Below the pieces are notes generated by a model. It did no database searches. It saw nothing but the letters and a program-made list of their open reading frames with translations, and was not told the DNA's origin. Shown here piece after piece: positions 9,091-17,841 of a DNA stretch of 44,081 bases (position 1 is its first letter; every line of letters begins with the position of its first letter). The stretch lies in the NCBI GenBank assembly GCA_949291455.1, contig CASEVQ010000006.1, positions 1 through 44,081 on the forward strand, read 5' to 3'. The translations under genes and the position numbers were made by a program. Source of the DNA: an uncultured bacterium. Its GTDB lineage: Bacteria > Bacillota_I > Bacilli_A > RF39 > UBA660.

Positions 9091-10356
9091 ATGAAATTTA
9101 AAGTAATTACTGAAAACGAATTTAGTGAATTTTCAAGTAAGCATGAATATGAAAGCTTTATGCAAACAGTAGAACTTGGAAACTTAAAAAAAGAGTTAGG
9201 TAATGTAGTTTATTATGTAGGTGTGTCAAAAAGTAATAAAATTGTAGCAGCAACACTATTATTGGAAGAAAAAACTATATTTGACAAAAAAACGTTTTAT
9301 GCACCACGAGGCTTTTTAATTGATTATAATGATATAGAAGTTTTAAGTTTTTTTACTTCAGAATTAAAAAAATTTATTAAAGAAAAAAAAGGATTCATGC
9401 TAACAATTGATCCTAATGTAATATACAGAGTAAGAACAAGTGATGGTGAACTTATCGATAATGATAAAGTTAAAAATGATTTAGCAATAAGTAATTTAAA
9501 ATCTCTTGGTTATAAACATTTTGGTTTTAATAAGTATTTGGAAACAATTCAAGTTCGTTGGGGTTATAGATTACAACTAGATAAACCATACGAAGAAATT
9601 AAAGAGCATTTTTCTAAAAGTACTAGAAAAAATATTGATTCTTGTTATAAGAAAGGTTTACTTGTTAGAAAAGGAAAAATAGAAGATTTGCCAACAATGG
9701 AAGCAATCTTTGAAAGTACTTCTAGAAGAAAAGATTTTTTCTTTCGAAGTTTAGAATATTATCAAAAAATGTACAAACATATGAAAAATTTAATGACAAT
9801 TTATATTGCTTATTTAGATTCCAACGTATATTTGGAAAATACAAAGAAACTATTAGAAGAAGAAAAACAAAAAAATATAGAAATTGATAAAAAAATTAAA
9901 TCTAATTGTGTGGGAACAAAATTATTAACTCAAAAAGAAACTTCAGATAAACTGTTATTAAAGTATGAAGAAGAATTAGTTAAAGCTAAAGAATTTAAAA
10001 AAGATTATCCAAATGGTAAAGATATAGCTGTTTTATTATCAATGAAATCAGGCAATGAATACTTGACTTTGTCTAGTGGAACATTAGAAGAATATAAAAA
10101 TTTTACTCCAAAGTATGCTTTATATGACTATCATATAAAAGATGCTTATAAAATGGGGTATAAATATGTAAACTTTTATGGAATAACAGGCGACTTTGAA
10201 AAAGGAAATAAATATTATGGTATTTATGAATTTAAAAAAGGATTTAATGGCAATGTTATTGAATTAATAGGACAATTTTCATTAAAAATAACTAATTTCT
10301 ATGATGTTTACATGACAATGAAAAAAATAAAAAATAAGATAAAAAAAAGAAAGTAA
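9091..10356 (+). CDS. FemA/FemB-family aminoacyltransferase (first copy)
   Basis: A 421-residue FemABX-type enzyme, expected to add amino acids from aminoacyl-tRNA to the lipid II stem peptide. Two GNAT-like lobes are visible, with LGNLKKELGNVVYYVGV, FYAPRGFLIDYND, the KSTRKNIDSCYKKGL block (about residues 169-183) and the C-terminal YGITGDFEKGNKYYGIYEFKKGF. A charged helical insertion (about 245-305) matches the antiparallel coiled coil of FemA. AGGAGAG precedes the ATG, 12 nt after the flippase. A paralogue follows in the opposite orientation. Confidence 0.92.
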   Translation: MKFKVITENEFSEFSSKHEYESFMQTVELGNLKKELGNVVYYVGVSKSNKIVAATLLLEEKTIFDKKTFYAPRGFLIDYNDIEVLSFFTSELKKFIKEKKGFMLTIDPNVIYRVRTSDGELIDNDKVKNDLAISNLKSLGYKHFGFNKYLETIQVRWGYRLQLDKPYEEIKEHFSKSTRKNIDSCYKKGLLVRKGKIEDLPTMEAIFESTSRRKDFFFRSLEYYQKMYKHMKNLMTIYIAYLDSNVYLENTKKLLEEEKQKNIEIDKKIKSNCVGTKLLTQKETSDKLLLKYEEELVKAKEFKKDYPNGKDIAVLLSMKSGNEYLTLSSGTLEEYKNFTPKYALYDYHIKDAYKMGYKYVNFYGITGDFEKGNKYYGIYEFKKGFNGNVIELIGQFSLKITNFYDVYMTMKKIKNKIKKRK

Positions 10357-10380
10357 TGATTAATCACTATTTTCTTTTTT
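10351..10380. terminator. convergent palindromic terminator
   Basis: TGATTAATCA (10357-10366) is a perfect palindrome flanked by partly complementary GAAAGTAA and CTATTTTC, followed by a T-rich tract. It spans the stop codons of both convergent FemAB genes, only 3 nt apart. The stem is AT-rich and imperfect, so the call is moderate. Confidence 0.5.
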
Positions 10381-11664
10381 TCTTTTTTTAGCACGATTTT
10401 TAATAATATTTCTATATATTGGAACTAATTTAGTAAAAACAAAATACATAAATTTATGAGTAACTAAATCAAACTCACCAATAAATTCAATATAATCACC
10501 ACCAAATTTCTTCTTAAATTCATGAAGACCTAATTTAGGATTATCTTTAGATAAATCTCCAATAGTACCAAATTGATCATATATTTTAATACCCTTATCA
10601 TAACAATATTTTATATGTTCGTAATAAGTTTTATAATTAGAATAACTATCCATTAATATGTTATGATTACCAGCATATAAAACCCATGCTTTGTCACCAT
10701 ATTCCATCACGACATGACCATTTAAAATAATTTCATCTTGGTATTTATTTAAGGCTTCTTGATATTCTTCAATATAAGAATTGAGTTTATCTAAACGTTT
10801 ATCTAACTCATTCTTTTTTGTTTTAATACTAGTGCTTAAAGATTCTCTTTTATTAATTTCCTTTAATTCTTTTTCAACTTCTTTTTTTTCATTTTCATAA
10901 ATATTAATAATTTTTTTAGGATTCACAGAACCCATAAAAAGATTCATCTTATTATCTTTATTATATATTTCATATAGAGCTTTATAATACTCTAAATCAT
11001 GAGAAACAAAATCTTTTCTATTTTCAGTTAAATCCATAAGATGACTAAAAGTTGGAATATCTTCAATAGTACCAATTCTAACATTTGTTTTTAGTTTTTC
11101 AGCTTTATTGATTCTTTGCTTAGTAGTTTTTGAAAACTTATTCTTAAGAACATCAAAAGATTCGTTCATATCAATTCTAAAAGTATATCTTGGCTGCATT
11201 GTTTCAAAATTTTTAGTAAATCCTAAATGCTTAAATCCTAATTTTAATAGTCCATTATATACTAATTTTGGATTTTTTTCTAATTTAATCTCTTCACCTA
11301 GATAGTTTTCCTTATGCCAAATAATATCAGGATCAATTTTTATAAATATAGCTCTGCGTTTTTTAGCAAATTTTTTAATATAGTTAGTAAAAACTTTTAA
11401 TAATTTAAAATCATAAAAATTAATAACAAATCCACGTGGAGAATATAAATAACAATATCCAAAAGGAAGTTTTTTTTCTAGTAATAAAGCAGAAGCTTGA
11501 ATGTTATTATTATCATCAACTAAACCAACATAATGTGGTATAAGTTTTTTTTCTTTTTTAGAAAATTCTCCCCATGCATAACTTTGCAGAAAGTGTGATT
11601 TTTCTTTATGATTTTTAACAAAATTCTCATAGCGTTCTTTATCAATATTTTCAATAAATTTCAT
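10360..11664 (-). CDS. FemA/FemB-family aminoacyltransferase (second copy)
   Basis: A 434-residue paralogue of the neighbouring FemAB enzyme. Shared blocks are SHFLQSYAWGEFSKKE, YCYLYSPRGFVINFYDF, FSKTTKQRINKAEKL, MLTENRKDFVSHDLEYYKAL-like DLTENRKDFVSHDL and the C-terminal FGTIGDLSKDNPKLGLHEFKKKFGG. The helical arm (about residues 255-315, Lys/Glu-rich) is present. Two FemAB enzymes suggest sequential addition of two residues to an interpeptide bridge. It has its own promoter (11689-11717) and reads towards the first copy. Confidence 0.92.
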   Translation of the reverse strand: MKFIENIDKERYENFVKNHKEKSHFLQSYAWGEFSKKEKKLIPHYVGLVDDNNNIQASALLLEKKLPFGYCYLYSPRGFVINFYDFKLLKVFTNYIKKFAKKRRAIFIKIDPDIIWHKENYLGEEIKLEKNPKLVYNGLLKLGFKHLGFTKNFETMQPRYTFRIDMNESFDVLKNKFSKTTKQRINKAEKLKTNVRIGTIEDIPTFSHLMDLTENRKDFVSHDLEYYKALYEIYNKDNKMNLFMGSVNPKKIINIYENEKKEVEKELKEINKRESLSTSIKTKKNELDKRLDKLNSYIEEYQEALNKYQDEIILNGHVVMEYGDKAWVLYAGNHNILMDSYSNYKTYYEHIKYCYDKGIKIYDQFGTIGDLSKDNPKLGLHEFKKKFGGDYIEFIGEFDLVTHKFMYFVFTKLVPIYRNIIKNRAKKRKKENSD

Positions 11665-11688
11665 ATTATCATTATCCTTAATAATAAA

Positions 11689-11717
11689 AGTATAATATTT
11701 AATAATATAAAAGTCAA
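11689..11717 (-). promoter_or_regulatory. promoter of the second FemAB gene
   Basis: On the minus strand, TTGACT (11717-11712) and TATACT (11694-11689) are separated by 17 bp. They lie 25 bp upstream of the ATG. Confidence 0.7.
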
Positions 11718-11745
11718 ATACAGTAATTAATAAAATTGATGAAAG

Positions 11746-11774
11746 TTGACTATTTGAATTTAATATAATAAAAT
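11746..11774 (+). promoter_or_regulatory. promoter of the coiled-coil protein/deacetylase pair
   Basis: TTGACT (11746-11751) and TAAAAT (11769-11774) with a 17-bp spacer lie 16 bp upstream of the ATG at 11791. They are divergent from the FemAB promoter in the same intergenic region. Confidence 0.65.
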
Positions 11775-11790
11775 TAGTTTGGTGATATTT

Positions 11791-12063
11791 ATGAAGAAAA
11801 TATTAAATTATTTTATTGCACTATTGGTTGTTTTATTAGTCGGATTAATAGTATTAAATATAGAAAATAATTTTCAATATAACAAGAAAATAAATAATAT
11901 GGAAGAAAAGATAAAAAATATAAAAAAGGAAAATGATAGTCTTCAAAATAAGAAAAATAAAATACAAAATGAATATGATGAGCTTGAAGAAAATAAAGGA
12001 AAGGAAATAGAGGAGTATAAAAAATGGCAGTTAAAAGTAGAGAAATTAAAAGAATTACTATAA
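11791..12063 (+). CDS. small membrane-anchored coiled-coil protein
   Basis: A 90-residue protein from ATG 11791, with GGTGAT at 11781-11786; a longer frame from TTG 11779 would read through that site. Residues about 4-24 form one membrane segment, and the rest is a highly charged Lys/Glu/Asn coiled coil, a DivIC/FtsL-like layout with no recognisable family signature. It overlaps the deacetylase gene by 40 nt in another frame, and that gene has a similar membrane-segment-plus-coil N-terminus. A paired role at the cell surface is inferred; the function is unknown. Confidence 0.75.
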   Translation: MKKILNYFIALLVVLLVGLIVLNIENNFQYNKKINNMEEKIKNIKKENDSLQNKKNKIQNEYDELEENKGKEIEEYKKWQLKVEKLKELL

Positions 12064-12944
12064 TACTTATTTTAATTATATTGGTTATAGTTAATATAAT
12101 GATTTACTTAGAAAGCAAAAGCTTAAATGATAAATATAAAAACTATAGCGAAGAATATCTTAATTTAAAAAAAGAAAATAAAGAAATTAATAAACAATTA
12201 TTTAATTTAAATAATGAATTAGACACTATTAAAAATATAGAACAAAAGACAAAAAATATAAAAAAAGAATATTTTGGCAATATAAAAATATTAGAAGACA
12301 AAATATTAAATAATCAGTCTAAACAAAAAATAGCCTATTTAACATTTGATGACGGTCCTTACTATAATACATATAAAATATTAGATATTTTAGATCAATA
12401 TGATGTTAAAGCAACTTTTTTTACTACTAACATTAATGGTGAAACCTGTTATGATAATAAACAAGCAAATTGTCATTTAATGTATCAAGAATATTTAAAA
12501 AGAGGTCATACCATTGCAAATCATACTTATTCTCATGGAATAAAAAGAGGACTATACAATAGTGAAAAAACTTTTATTGATTCAGTAAAGAAACAAGAAG
12601 ACCTTATAAATAGTCAAACTGGATATATAACAAATATTGTAAGATTTCCTGGTGGGAGTGCAACTGCTGGGAAATTAAAAAATTCAATAATTGAAGAATT
12701 AAGAAAAAATAATTATGGTTGGGTTGATTGGACCGCTCAGGATGGAGATGGAGGAAGTTTATCTTCTAAAGAGCAAGCTTGGCAGATATTTACAAATTCA
12801 ATAGATAGTAATATTGAAGTTATTTTATTACATGATTACAATGGCATAACTACTTCTATTCTGCCAGATATTATTCAATATTTAAAAGATAATAATTATC
12901 TTCTATTACCTCTTTTTTATGAGAGTAATATGGTAAATAAATAA
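12024..12944 (+). CDS. membrane-anchored polysaccharide deacetylase (NodB domain)
   Basis: A 306-residue carbohydrate esterase family 4 enzyme, expected to deacetylate peptidoglycan GlcNAc or another surface glycan. A membrane segment (about residues 11-28) is followed by a coiled coil (35-95) and the NodB domain: motif 1 TFDDGPY (Asp109/Asp110), motif 2 HTYSHG (metal-binding His167 and His171), motif 3 RFPGGSA, motif 4 WVDWTAQDGDG and motif 5 LLHDYNG. All metal ligands are present. GAGGAG supports the ATG, which lies inside the preceding gene. It is followed by the minus-strand ZIP terminator. Confidence 0.92.
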   Translation: MAVKSREIKRITIILILIILVIVNIMIYLESKSLNDKYKNYSEEYLNLKKENKEINKQLFNLNNELDTIKNIEQKTKNIKKEYFGNIKILEDKILNNQSKQKIAYLTFDDGPYYNTYKILDILDQYDVKATFFTTNINGETCYDNKQANCHLMYQEYLKRGHTIANHTYSHGIKRGLYNSEKTFIDSVKKQEDLINSQTGYITNIVRFPGGSATAGKLKNSIIEELRKNNYGWVDWTAQDGDGGSLSSKEQAWQIFTNSIDSNIEVILLHDYNGITTSILPDIIQYLKDNNYLLLPLFYESNMVNK

Positions 12945-12965
12945 AAAAAATCCTTTTAAAGGATT
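12942..12965 (-). terminator. terminator of the ZIP gene
   Basis: AATCC (12949-12953) and GGATT (12961-12965) close an A/T-rich hairpin (stem up to 8 bp). Read on the minus strand it is followed by a run of T (12948-12942). It sits between the convergent deacetylase and ZIP genes. Confidence 0.75.
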
Positions 12966-12972
12966 AACCATT

Positions 12973-13782
12973 TTATCCGAGTGCTACGTCCAAAATCATC
13001 ATTACTGAAAAACCTATTAAAGTGAAGAGTGCCATTTTCTCTTTTTTTTCATTTGCCTGACTAGCTGGAATTAATTCTTGGACAACTACATATATCATAG
13101 CACCAGCAGCAAAAGCTAATAAAAATGGTAAAATAAATCTAATTTTTAAAACTAGTAATGCTCCAATAACTCCAGAAATAGGTTCGACAATACCACTTAA
13201 TTGTCCCCAAAAAAATGCTTGTTTTCGAGAAAATCCTTCACGCCTAAGTGGGACACTTACTGCTGTACCTTCTGGAAAGTTTTGTAGACCAATACCTAAT
13301 GCTAAAATAGAAGCCGAAGCAACAGTAGCACCCTCTAAACCATAAAAAATAGAACCAAATGCAACTCCAACTGCAAGACCTTCTGGAATATTATGCAATG
13401 TAATTGAAAAAATTAGCATTAGAACACGTTTAAAACTGCTATTGTCTTTTTTATTATTTTTAGATAATTTGCTATCAAAATAATCAAAAATTCTATCGCC
13501 TAAAAATAACAATAATCCACCAGCAAAGAAACCAGCAAAAACGACTAACCATGAAACCATTTTTAAATTTTCTGCCATTTCTATTGCAGGTGATAATAGT
13601 GACCAGAAAGATGCAGCAATCATAACACCAGCAGCAAAGCCTAACATACCATCCATAATATTTTTATTGACTTTTTTGAAAAAAAATACTAAAGCAGCGC
13701 CTAATAACGTTATTCCCCATGTAGAGCAAGTTGCAATTAATGCCTGAATAATGGGATTTAAATTATTAAAAAAATCTATCAT
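12973..13782 (-). CDS. ZIP family divalent metal transporter (ZupT-like)
   Basis: A 269-residue inner-membrane transporter with about eight helices, expected to import zinc or other divalent metals. The two ZIP signature helices are clear: LHNIPEGLAVGVAFG (about residues 130-144) and GLQNFPEGTAVSVP (about 165-178), whose His, Asn, Pro and Glu residues form the metal path. A variable loop rich in Lys/Asn/Asp precedes helix 4. It is transcribed alone. No metal-regulator operator was recognised upstream (13783-13921). Confidence 0.93.
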   Translation of the reverse strand: MIDFFNNLNPIIQALIATCSTWGITLLGAALVFFFKKVNKNIMDGMLGFAAGVMIAASFWSLLSPAIEMAENLKMVSWLVVFAGFFAGGLLLFLGDRIFDYFDSKLSKNNKKDNSSFKRVLMLIFSITLHNIPEGLAVGVAFGSIFYGLEGATVASASILALGIGLQNFPEGTAVSVPLRREGFSRKQAFFWGQLSGIVEPISGVIGALLVLKIRFILPFLLAFAAGAMIYVVVQELIPASQANEKKEKMALFTLIGFSVMMILDVALG

Positions 13783-13921
13783 ATATACTCCTTACCTGTA
13801 TTTATCGTATGTTTTTTAATTATCTATGTATAGGCTAATAACTAAGAAGGTTATAATTTAATTTAAGGTTTATATGACAATATTATTAAGCTAACATATT
13901 ATAATATAGAGGAGTGATATT

Positions 13922-14251
13922 TTGAGCAATAATAATTTTAGGGCAACTAAAAAAGTAGTAGTAGATGCTGGGCACGGTGGTAGCGACCCAGGTGCTATTA
14001 ACGGAAATGTGTATGAAAAAGATTTCAATTTAGAAGTTGCTAATTATATTTATAATCGTTTGAAAGAGTTAGGTGTTCCTGTTTATATCACAAGAGACAC
14101 AGATGAAACTCTGGATAGAAATGAAAGAGTAAGTAGAATTTTAAATGCTTTTGGAAATAATAGTGATGTTATCGTGTTATCTAATCACATAAATGCAGGA
14201 GGTGGCGAAGGTCAAAGTGTAACAAATAAATGTATAACAATTAAAGCCTAA
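13922..14251 (+). pseudogene. N-acetylmuramoyl-L-alanine amidase, N-terminal half, cut by an element
   Basis: The first 97 codons encode the start of an Amidase_3 domain, which cleaves the bond between muramic acid and the stem peptide: VVVDAGHGGSDPG (first zinc His), EKDFNLEVANYI (zinc Glu) and LSNHINAGGGEG (second zinc His). After position 14212 the frame enters inserted DNA and stops 12 codons later. The rest of the gene resumes at 31541 in the matching frame (GGGEG then AEVVYALR). The catalytic Glu is in the distant half, so this fragment cannot be active. The TTG start has GAGGAG at 13909-13914; TATAAT at 13900-13905 is a likely -10. Confidence 0.92.
14199..14223 (+). repeat. attL: recombination core plus left arm of attP
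   Basis: The core GAGGTGGCGAAGGT (14199-14212) is followed on the element side by CAAA and GTGTAAC (14217-14223). GTGTAAC is the inverted partner of GTTACAC at 31508-31514 on the other end. The left side of the core is native amidase coding sequence. Confidence 0.88.
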
Positions 14252-14276
14252 ATATAAAAAGAAATGAGGAAATGTT

Positions 14277-14627
14277 ATGAATATTAGTTACACTAGAAAA
14301 GGTGATTATTTATTACCTAATTTGATATTAGAAAATAAAGAACAATATAATATAAGAAAATATGGGTTATTAAGATTAAATTATATTAAAAATAATAAGA
14401 AAAGTTTATATATTAAATTACTTATGAATGATGAATTAAATAAATATTTACATGATATAGATGAATTAGTAGAAGATAAAGTAAACGAATTAATAAAGTT
14501 ACTAGCTGAAAAAGAAAATATAAATGAAAAAATGAAATGTAATCAACAATTACTGTGGATAAAAAATATGAATAATATAAAAAATAGAGCTGAAGAAATT
14601 ATATTAAAGGAGTATATCTATGTGTGA
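14277..14627 (+). CDS. tnpV: TnpV-like transposon protein
   Basis: A 116-residue protein resembling TnpV of Tn4451-type mobilisable elements, whose molecular role is unknown. Family pattern: an N-terminal YTRKGDYLLPNLIL, KYGLLRLNYIKNNKKSLYIKLLM, a helical stretch with INEKMKCNQQLLWIKNMNNIKNRAEEIIL and a short C-terminal tail. The length fits the family. AATGAGGAAATGTT precedes the ATG. As the first gene inside attL, it supports a Tn4451-like origin for the element. It overlaps the next gene by 8 nt. Confidence 0.82.
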   Translation: MNISYTRKGDYLLPNLILENKEQYNIRKYGLLRLNYIKNNKKSLYIKLLMNDELNKYLHDIDELVEDKVNELIKLLAEKENINEKMKCNQQLLWIKNMNNIKNRAEEIILKEYIYV

Positions 14628-14919
14628 TATAACAGAAAAAGAATGGAATCAGAAATATCTACCTTTTTATAATAATTTTAGTAAGTATATGATTAATTAT
14701 ATTATTCCTGATGTAGTAGCATTTTATATAGCAAATAGTTATAATAGAAAATGTTTATGTGATTCACCACTTTATAATCATATTAATTCTGCAAAAGATG
14801 TATTTAATATAAACTGTGATACTAAAAAATTAATACCTAAAATAGAACAAATATTAAGAATAAAATATAATCTAAAAATAGTAAATAATAATCCATTAAA
14901 ATTAAAAAGATATTATTAA
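14620..14919 (+). CDS. hypothetical protein next to tnpV
   Basis: A 99-residue protein with no family I recognise. AAAGGAG precedes the ATG at good distance, and the gene overlaps tnpV by 8 nt, so it is translated with it. It is rich in Asn, Lys and Tyr, has three Cys (CLC near residue 47 and NINCDTK near 66), and shows no membrane segment. A strong terminator follows immediately. It is probably an accessory gene of the transposition module; the function is unknown. Confidence 0.65.
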   Translation: MCDITEKEWNQKYLPFYNNFSKYMINYIIPDVVAFYIANSYNRKCLCDSPLYNHINSAKDVFNINCDTKKLIPKIEQILRIKYNLKIVNNNPLKLKRYY

Positions 14920-14926
14920 AGGGATA

Positions 14927-14956
14927 AACACTATCTGAAATATGGTAGTGTTTTTT
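14927..14956 (+). terminator. terminator after the tnpV unit
   Basis: AACACTATC (14927-14935) pairs with GGTAGTGTT (14944-14952), 9 bp with one G-T pair and an 8-nt loop, and runs into T's. It separates the tnpV unit from the restriction operon. Confidence 0.88.
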
Positions 14957-15099
14957 GTTTATGTGATTATTTTTCTTGTCTAGCCAGCACTGAATTTGTA
15001 CTCCCGTACGAAAATCTTTAGTGGGAAATATCCCAAACCCTATCATTACTATTACAAAAATTGAAAATCTATAAGTAAATCAATCATAAAATCCAAAAA

Positions 15100-15127
15100 T
15101 TGACAAAATATATGGTATAATTATACA
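15100..15127 (+). promoter_or_regulatory. probable promoter of the type I restriction operon
   Basis: A consensus -35 TTGACA (15100-15105) is followed after 16 bp by TATACA (15122-15127). A second match, TATAAT (15116-15121), is too close to serve this -35. AAGGAG at 15128-15133 follows immediately, so the leader would be very short if TATACA is used. A short inverted repeat (TGGGA/TCCCA) lies at about 15022-15035. Confidence 0.5.
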
Positions 15128-15142
15128 AGGAGATTACTTGTA

Positions 15143-15373
15143 ATGGAGTGTGAGTACATGAATGATAAATTAATTGAATTATTAAATATGTCTTCTACAG
15201 AATTATTAAATGAGATAGCAAAACAAAATTATAATATGAAAGAGCTAGAGACCTTTAACAAAGGAAAAGAATTGGTTGATAAACTTTCGGAATTAAATAG
15301 TGAAGAATCTTATAGAAAAGTTTCAATAGGTGTAATAGCTTATATTTTATATAAAAGAAATGGTGGTAAGTAA
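15143..15373 (+). CDS. small protein leading the type I restriction operon
   Basis: A 76-residue protein, not assigned to a family. AAGGAG at 15128-15133 supports ATG 15143; ATG 15158 is a possible alternative. It is acidic/helical (LIELLNMSSTELLNEIAKQNYN) with a moderately hydrophobic C-terminus (VSIGVIAYILY). The stop codon ends one base before the hsdM ATG, so it is coupled to hsdM. It could be a regulator or antitoxin-like partner of the operon, but nothing in the sequence proves this. Confidence 0.65.
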   Translation: MECEYMNDKLIELLNMSSTELLNEIAKQNYNMKELETFNKGKELVDKLSELNSEESYRKVSIGVIAYILYKRNGGK

Positions 15374-15374
15374 A

Positions 15375-16874
15375 ATGGGAAAAGATATGCAAGAGATGGA
15401 AAAAACATTATGGGCAGCTGCCGATAAAATGATAGGTGGTTTGTCTGTATCAAATTATAAATTTGTAGTATTAGGTATAATATTTTTAAAATACATTTCT
15501 GATAGTTTTGAAGAAAAGTATAATGAACTTGTAAAAGAAGGTTATGGCTTAGAAGAAGTAAGAGATGCTTATGAAGAAGATAATATATTTTTTGTCCCTG
15601 AAAAAGCAAGATGGTCTTTTTTAGTAGCACATTCTAAAGATTATAATATTGGAGAAATATTAGATAATGCTTTAGGTTTAATTGAAAAAGAGAACTCTTC
15701 TTTAAAAGGTGTATTATTTAAAATTTACAATAGTCCAGATTTTAGGAATGTTAATCTTGGAGAAATAATTGATTTGTTTACTAATATGAATTTAGGGACT
15801 AAAGAAGCATCAGAAAAAGATATGCTAGGAAGAGTATATGAATATTTCTTAGCTCAATTTGCATCTAAGGATGGTCAAAAAGGTGGAGAATTTTATACAC
15901 CAGCTTGTATAGTTAAAACAATGGTAGAAATGATAGAACCATATAGTGGTAGAGTATATGATCCAGCATGTGGTTCAGGTGGAATGTTTGTTCAATCATT
16001 AAAATTTATAGAGAATCATCAAGGTAATGTTAGAAATGTTTCTATATACGGTCAAGAAAAAAATCCTACAACTTGGAAATTAGCTAAAATGAATTTAGCA
16101 ATTAGATCAATTGATGGAGATTTAGGAAAATTTGCGGCAGATACATTCCATGAAGATTTACATAAAGATTTAAAAGCAGATTATATATTAGCAAATCCAC
16201 CATTTAACATAAGTGACTGGGGTCAAGAAAAACTAGTTGATGATTATAGATGGAAATACGGGGTTCCACCAAAAGGAAATGCAAACTATGCTTGGTTACA
16301 ACATATGATATCTAAGTTATCAGTAAATGGTAAAGCAGCTATAATTCTTGCTAATGGGTCTCTTTCAGCAGGTGGACAAGAAGGAGAAATCAGAAAAAAC
16401 ATTATTGAAGCAGATTTAGTTGATTGTATAGTAGCAATGCCATCTAATTTATTTTATACAGTAACTATTCCTTGCTCAGTTTGGATAATAAATAGAAATA
16501 AAAAACAAAAAAGGAATACTTTATTTATAAATGCTTCAAATATGGGGACTATGGTTACAAGAAAATTGAGAGAATTAACAGAAGAAGATATTTATAAAAT
16601 AGCGGATACATATCATAATTATCAAAATAATATAAATTATGATGACGTTTTAGGATATTGTAAGAAATCTACAATAGATGAAATTAAATTAAATAATTAT
16701 ATCTTAACTCCAGGAAGATATGTAGGCACTGAAAAGATTGAAGATGATGGTATTCCATTTGAAGAAAAAATAAAAACTTTATCAGAAAAATTGAAAAATC
16801 AAATACAAGAATCTAAGGAATTAGATGAAAAAATAAAAATTATATTGGAAAATATACTTAATGAAAAGAAATAA
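15375..16874 (+). CDS. hsdM: type I restriction-modification DNA methyltransferase subunit M
   Basis: HsdM methylates adenine N6 in the recognition site and forms the M2S methylase core. An N-terminal helical HsdM_N domain (EMEKTLWAAADKMIGGLSVSNYK) is followed by the methyltransferase domain with the SAM motif DPACGSGGM (about residue 195) and catalytic NPPF (about 274), then FYTPACIVKTMVEM just ahead. About 499 residues is normal. ATG 15375 is chosen because it follows GGTGG/TAAG and sits one base after the preceding stop; ATG 15360 would overlap that gene. The C-terminal coil ends in a 14-nt overlap with the PIN gene. Confidence 0.95.
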   Translation: MGKDMQEMEKTLWAAADKMIGGLSVSNYKFVVLGIIFLKYISDSFEEKYNELVKEGYGLEEVRDAYEEDNIFFVPEKARWSFLVAHSKDYNIGEILDNALGLIEKENSSLKGVLFKIYNSPDFRNVNLGEIIDLFTNMNLGTKEASEKDMLGRVYEYFLAQFASKDGQKGGEFYTPACIVKTMVEMIEPYSGRVYDPACGSGGMFVQSLKFIENHQGNVRNVSIYGQEKNPTTWKLAKMNLAIRSIDGDLGKFAADTFHEDLHKDLKADYILANPPFNISDWGQEKLVDDYRWKYGVPPKGNANYAWLQHMISKLSVNGKAAIILANGSLSAGGQEGEIRKNIIEADLVDCIVAMPSNLFYTVTIPCSVWIINRNKKQKRNTLFINASNMGTMVTRKLRELTEEDIYKIADTYHNYQNNINYDDVLGYCKKSTIDEIKLNNYILTPGRYVGTEKIEDDGIPFEEKIKTLSEKLKNQIQESKELDEKIKIILENILNEKK

Positions 16875-17829
16875 AAAAAGTAATAAAATATTGTTGTTTT
16901 TTGATACAAACATATTGTATGATACAACAGAAAATTGTACAAAATTTGATTTTGGTAATATTTATGATAGAGTGAAAGAATATATTAAGATTAATAACTA
17001 TGACAAATTTAAAATAGTAATCCCGAGAATTGTTATAGAAGAATTAACTAAACATAAAATTGAGAACTTTAATTTAAAAAATGATTTTATAGAAGGTAAA
17101 TCCAAAGAAAAGGGTTCAGAAAATTTTCATGAATTTATTAGACAATTAGGCTATGAATGTAAAATTATAAAAAATAACTATAAAAATGAAAAAGAATATA
17201 AAAACTATATAAGAAGAATTAGAGATGAATATGTAAGGAGCGAAAAAGAAAATTTTGAAATAGCCGAATTTAGTAATATTGTTAATATGAATACAATCGT
17301 TAGATGTGCAATTAATAAGAAAAAACCTTTCTTTAAAGGACATTACAATCAAAAAGAATTTAGTGATGCTGGATTTAAAGATGCTATTTTTATAGAAAGT
17401 ATAAAAAAATATCTGCAATTTCAAAATTGTGATTATATTATTTTTACGAACGACAAATATATATTAGAGATAAATATCAATAAATTGATTAATAACCGCA
17501 ATGGTGAAATTAAAGATATAGTAGATGGAGATACTGTAATTCAATATTTAACTGATAAGTATGGTTTAAAAGATTACTCTGAATTTATTAAATTCATTGA
17601 TAGTGAGTATTTTGATAATACCGTAAATGAAGCGTTTAATTGTGAAATATTAAAAAAGACTTATGGGTTAATAGAGGATAAAGATGAATATGACAATATT
17701 TTATATGGAATAAGCTTGAGAATATTAAAAGATAATACTGAAATGGAAATAATTGTTTATATTGACGAAAATAAAAACTTTATAGAAATTTATGATAAAG
17801 AAAATCAAGAATTGATTTTTTCTTGGTAG
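16861..17829 (+). CDS. PIN-domain nuclease embedded in the type I operon
   Basis: A 322-residue protein with a PIN (PilT N-terminus) nuclease domain, closest to the PIN_12/DUF4935 type. The acidic residues expected for metal-dependent RNA or DNA cleavage are present: LFFDTNILYD (about residues 12-21), IPRIVIEELTKHK (about 55-67), AGFKDAIFIES (about 170-180) and IIFTNDKYI (about 194-202). The C-terminal 100 residues are acidic and unassigned. It overlaps hsdM by 14 nt and ends 12 nt before hsdS, so it is expressed with the methylase. No antitoxin neighbour is evident, so it may act as an extra effector or be controlled by the restriction complex (inference). Confidence 0.85.
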   Translation: MKRNKKSNKILLFFDTNILYDTTENCTKFDFGNIYDRVKEYIKINNYDKFKIVIPRIVIEELTKHKIENFNLKNDFIEGKSKEKGSENFHEFIRQLGYECKIIKNNYKNEKEYKNYIRRIRDEYVRSEKENFEIAEFSNIVNMNTIVRCAINKKKPFFKGHYNQKEFSDAGFKDAIFIESIKKYLQFQNCDYIIFTNDKYILEININKLINNRNGEIKDIVDGDTVIQYLTDKYGLKDYSEFIKFIDSEYFDNTVNEAFNCEILKKTYGLIEDKDEYDNILYGISLRILKDNTEMEIIVYIDENKNFIEIYDKENQELIFSW

Positions 17830-17841
17830 AAAGGAGTAAAT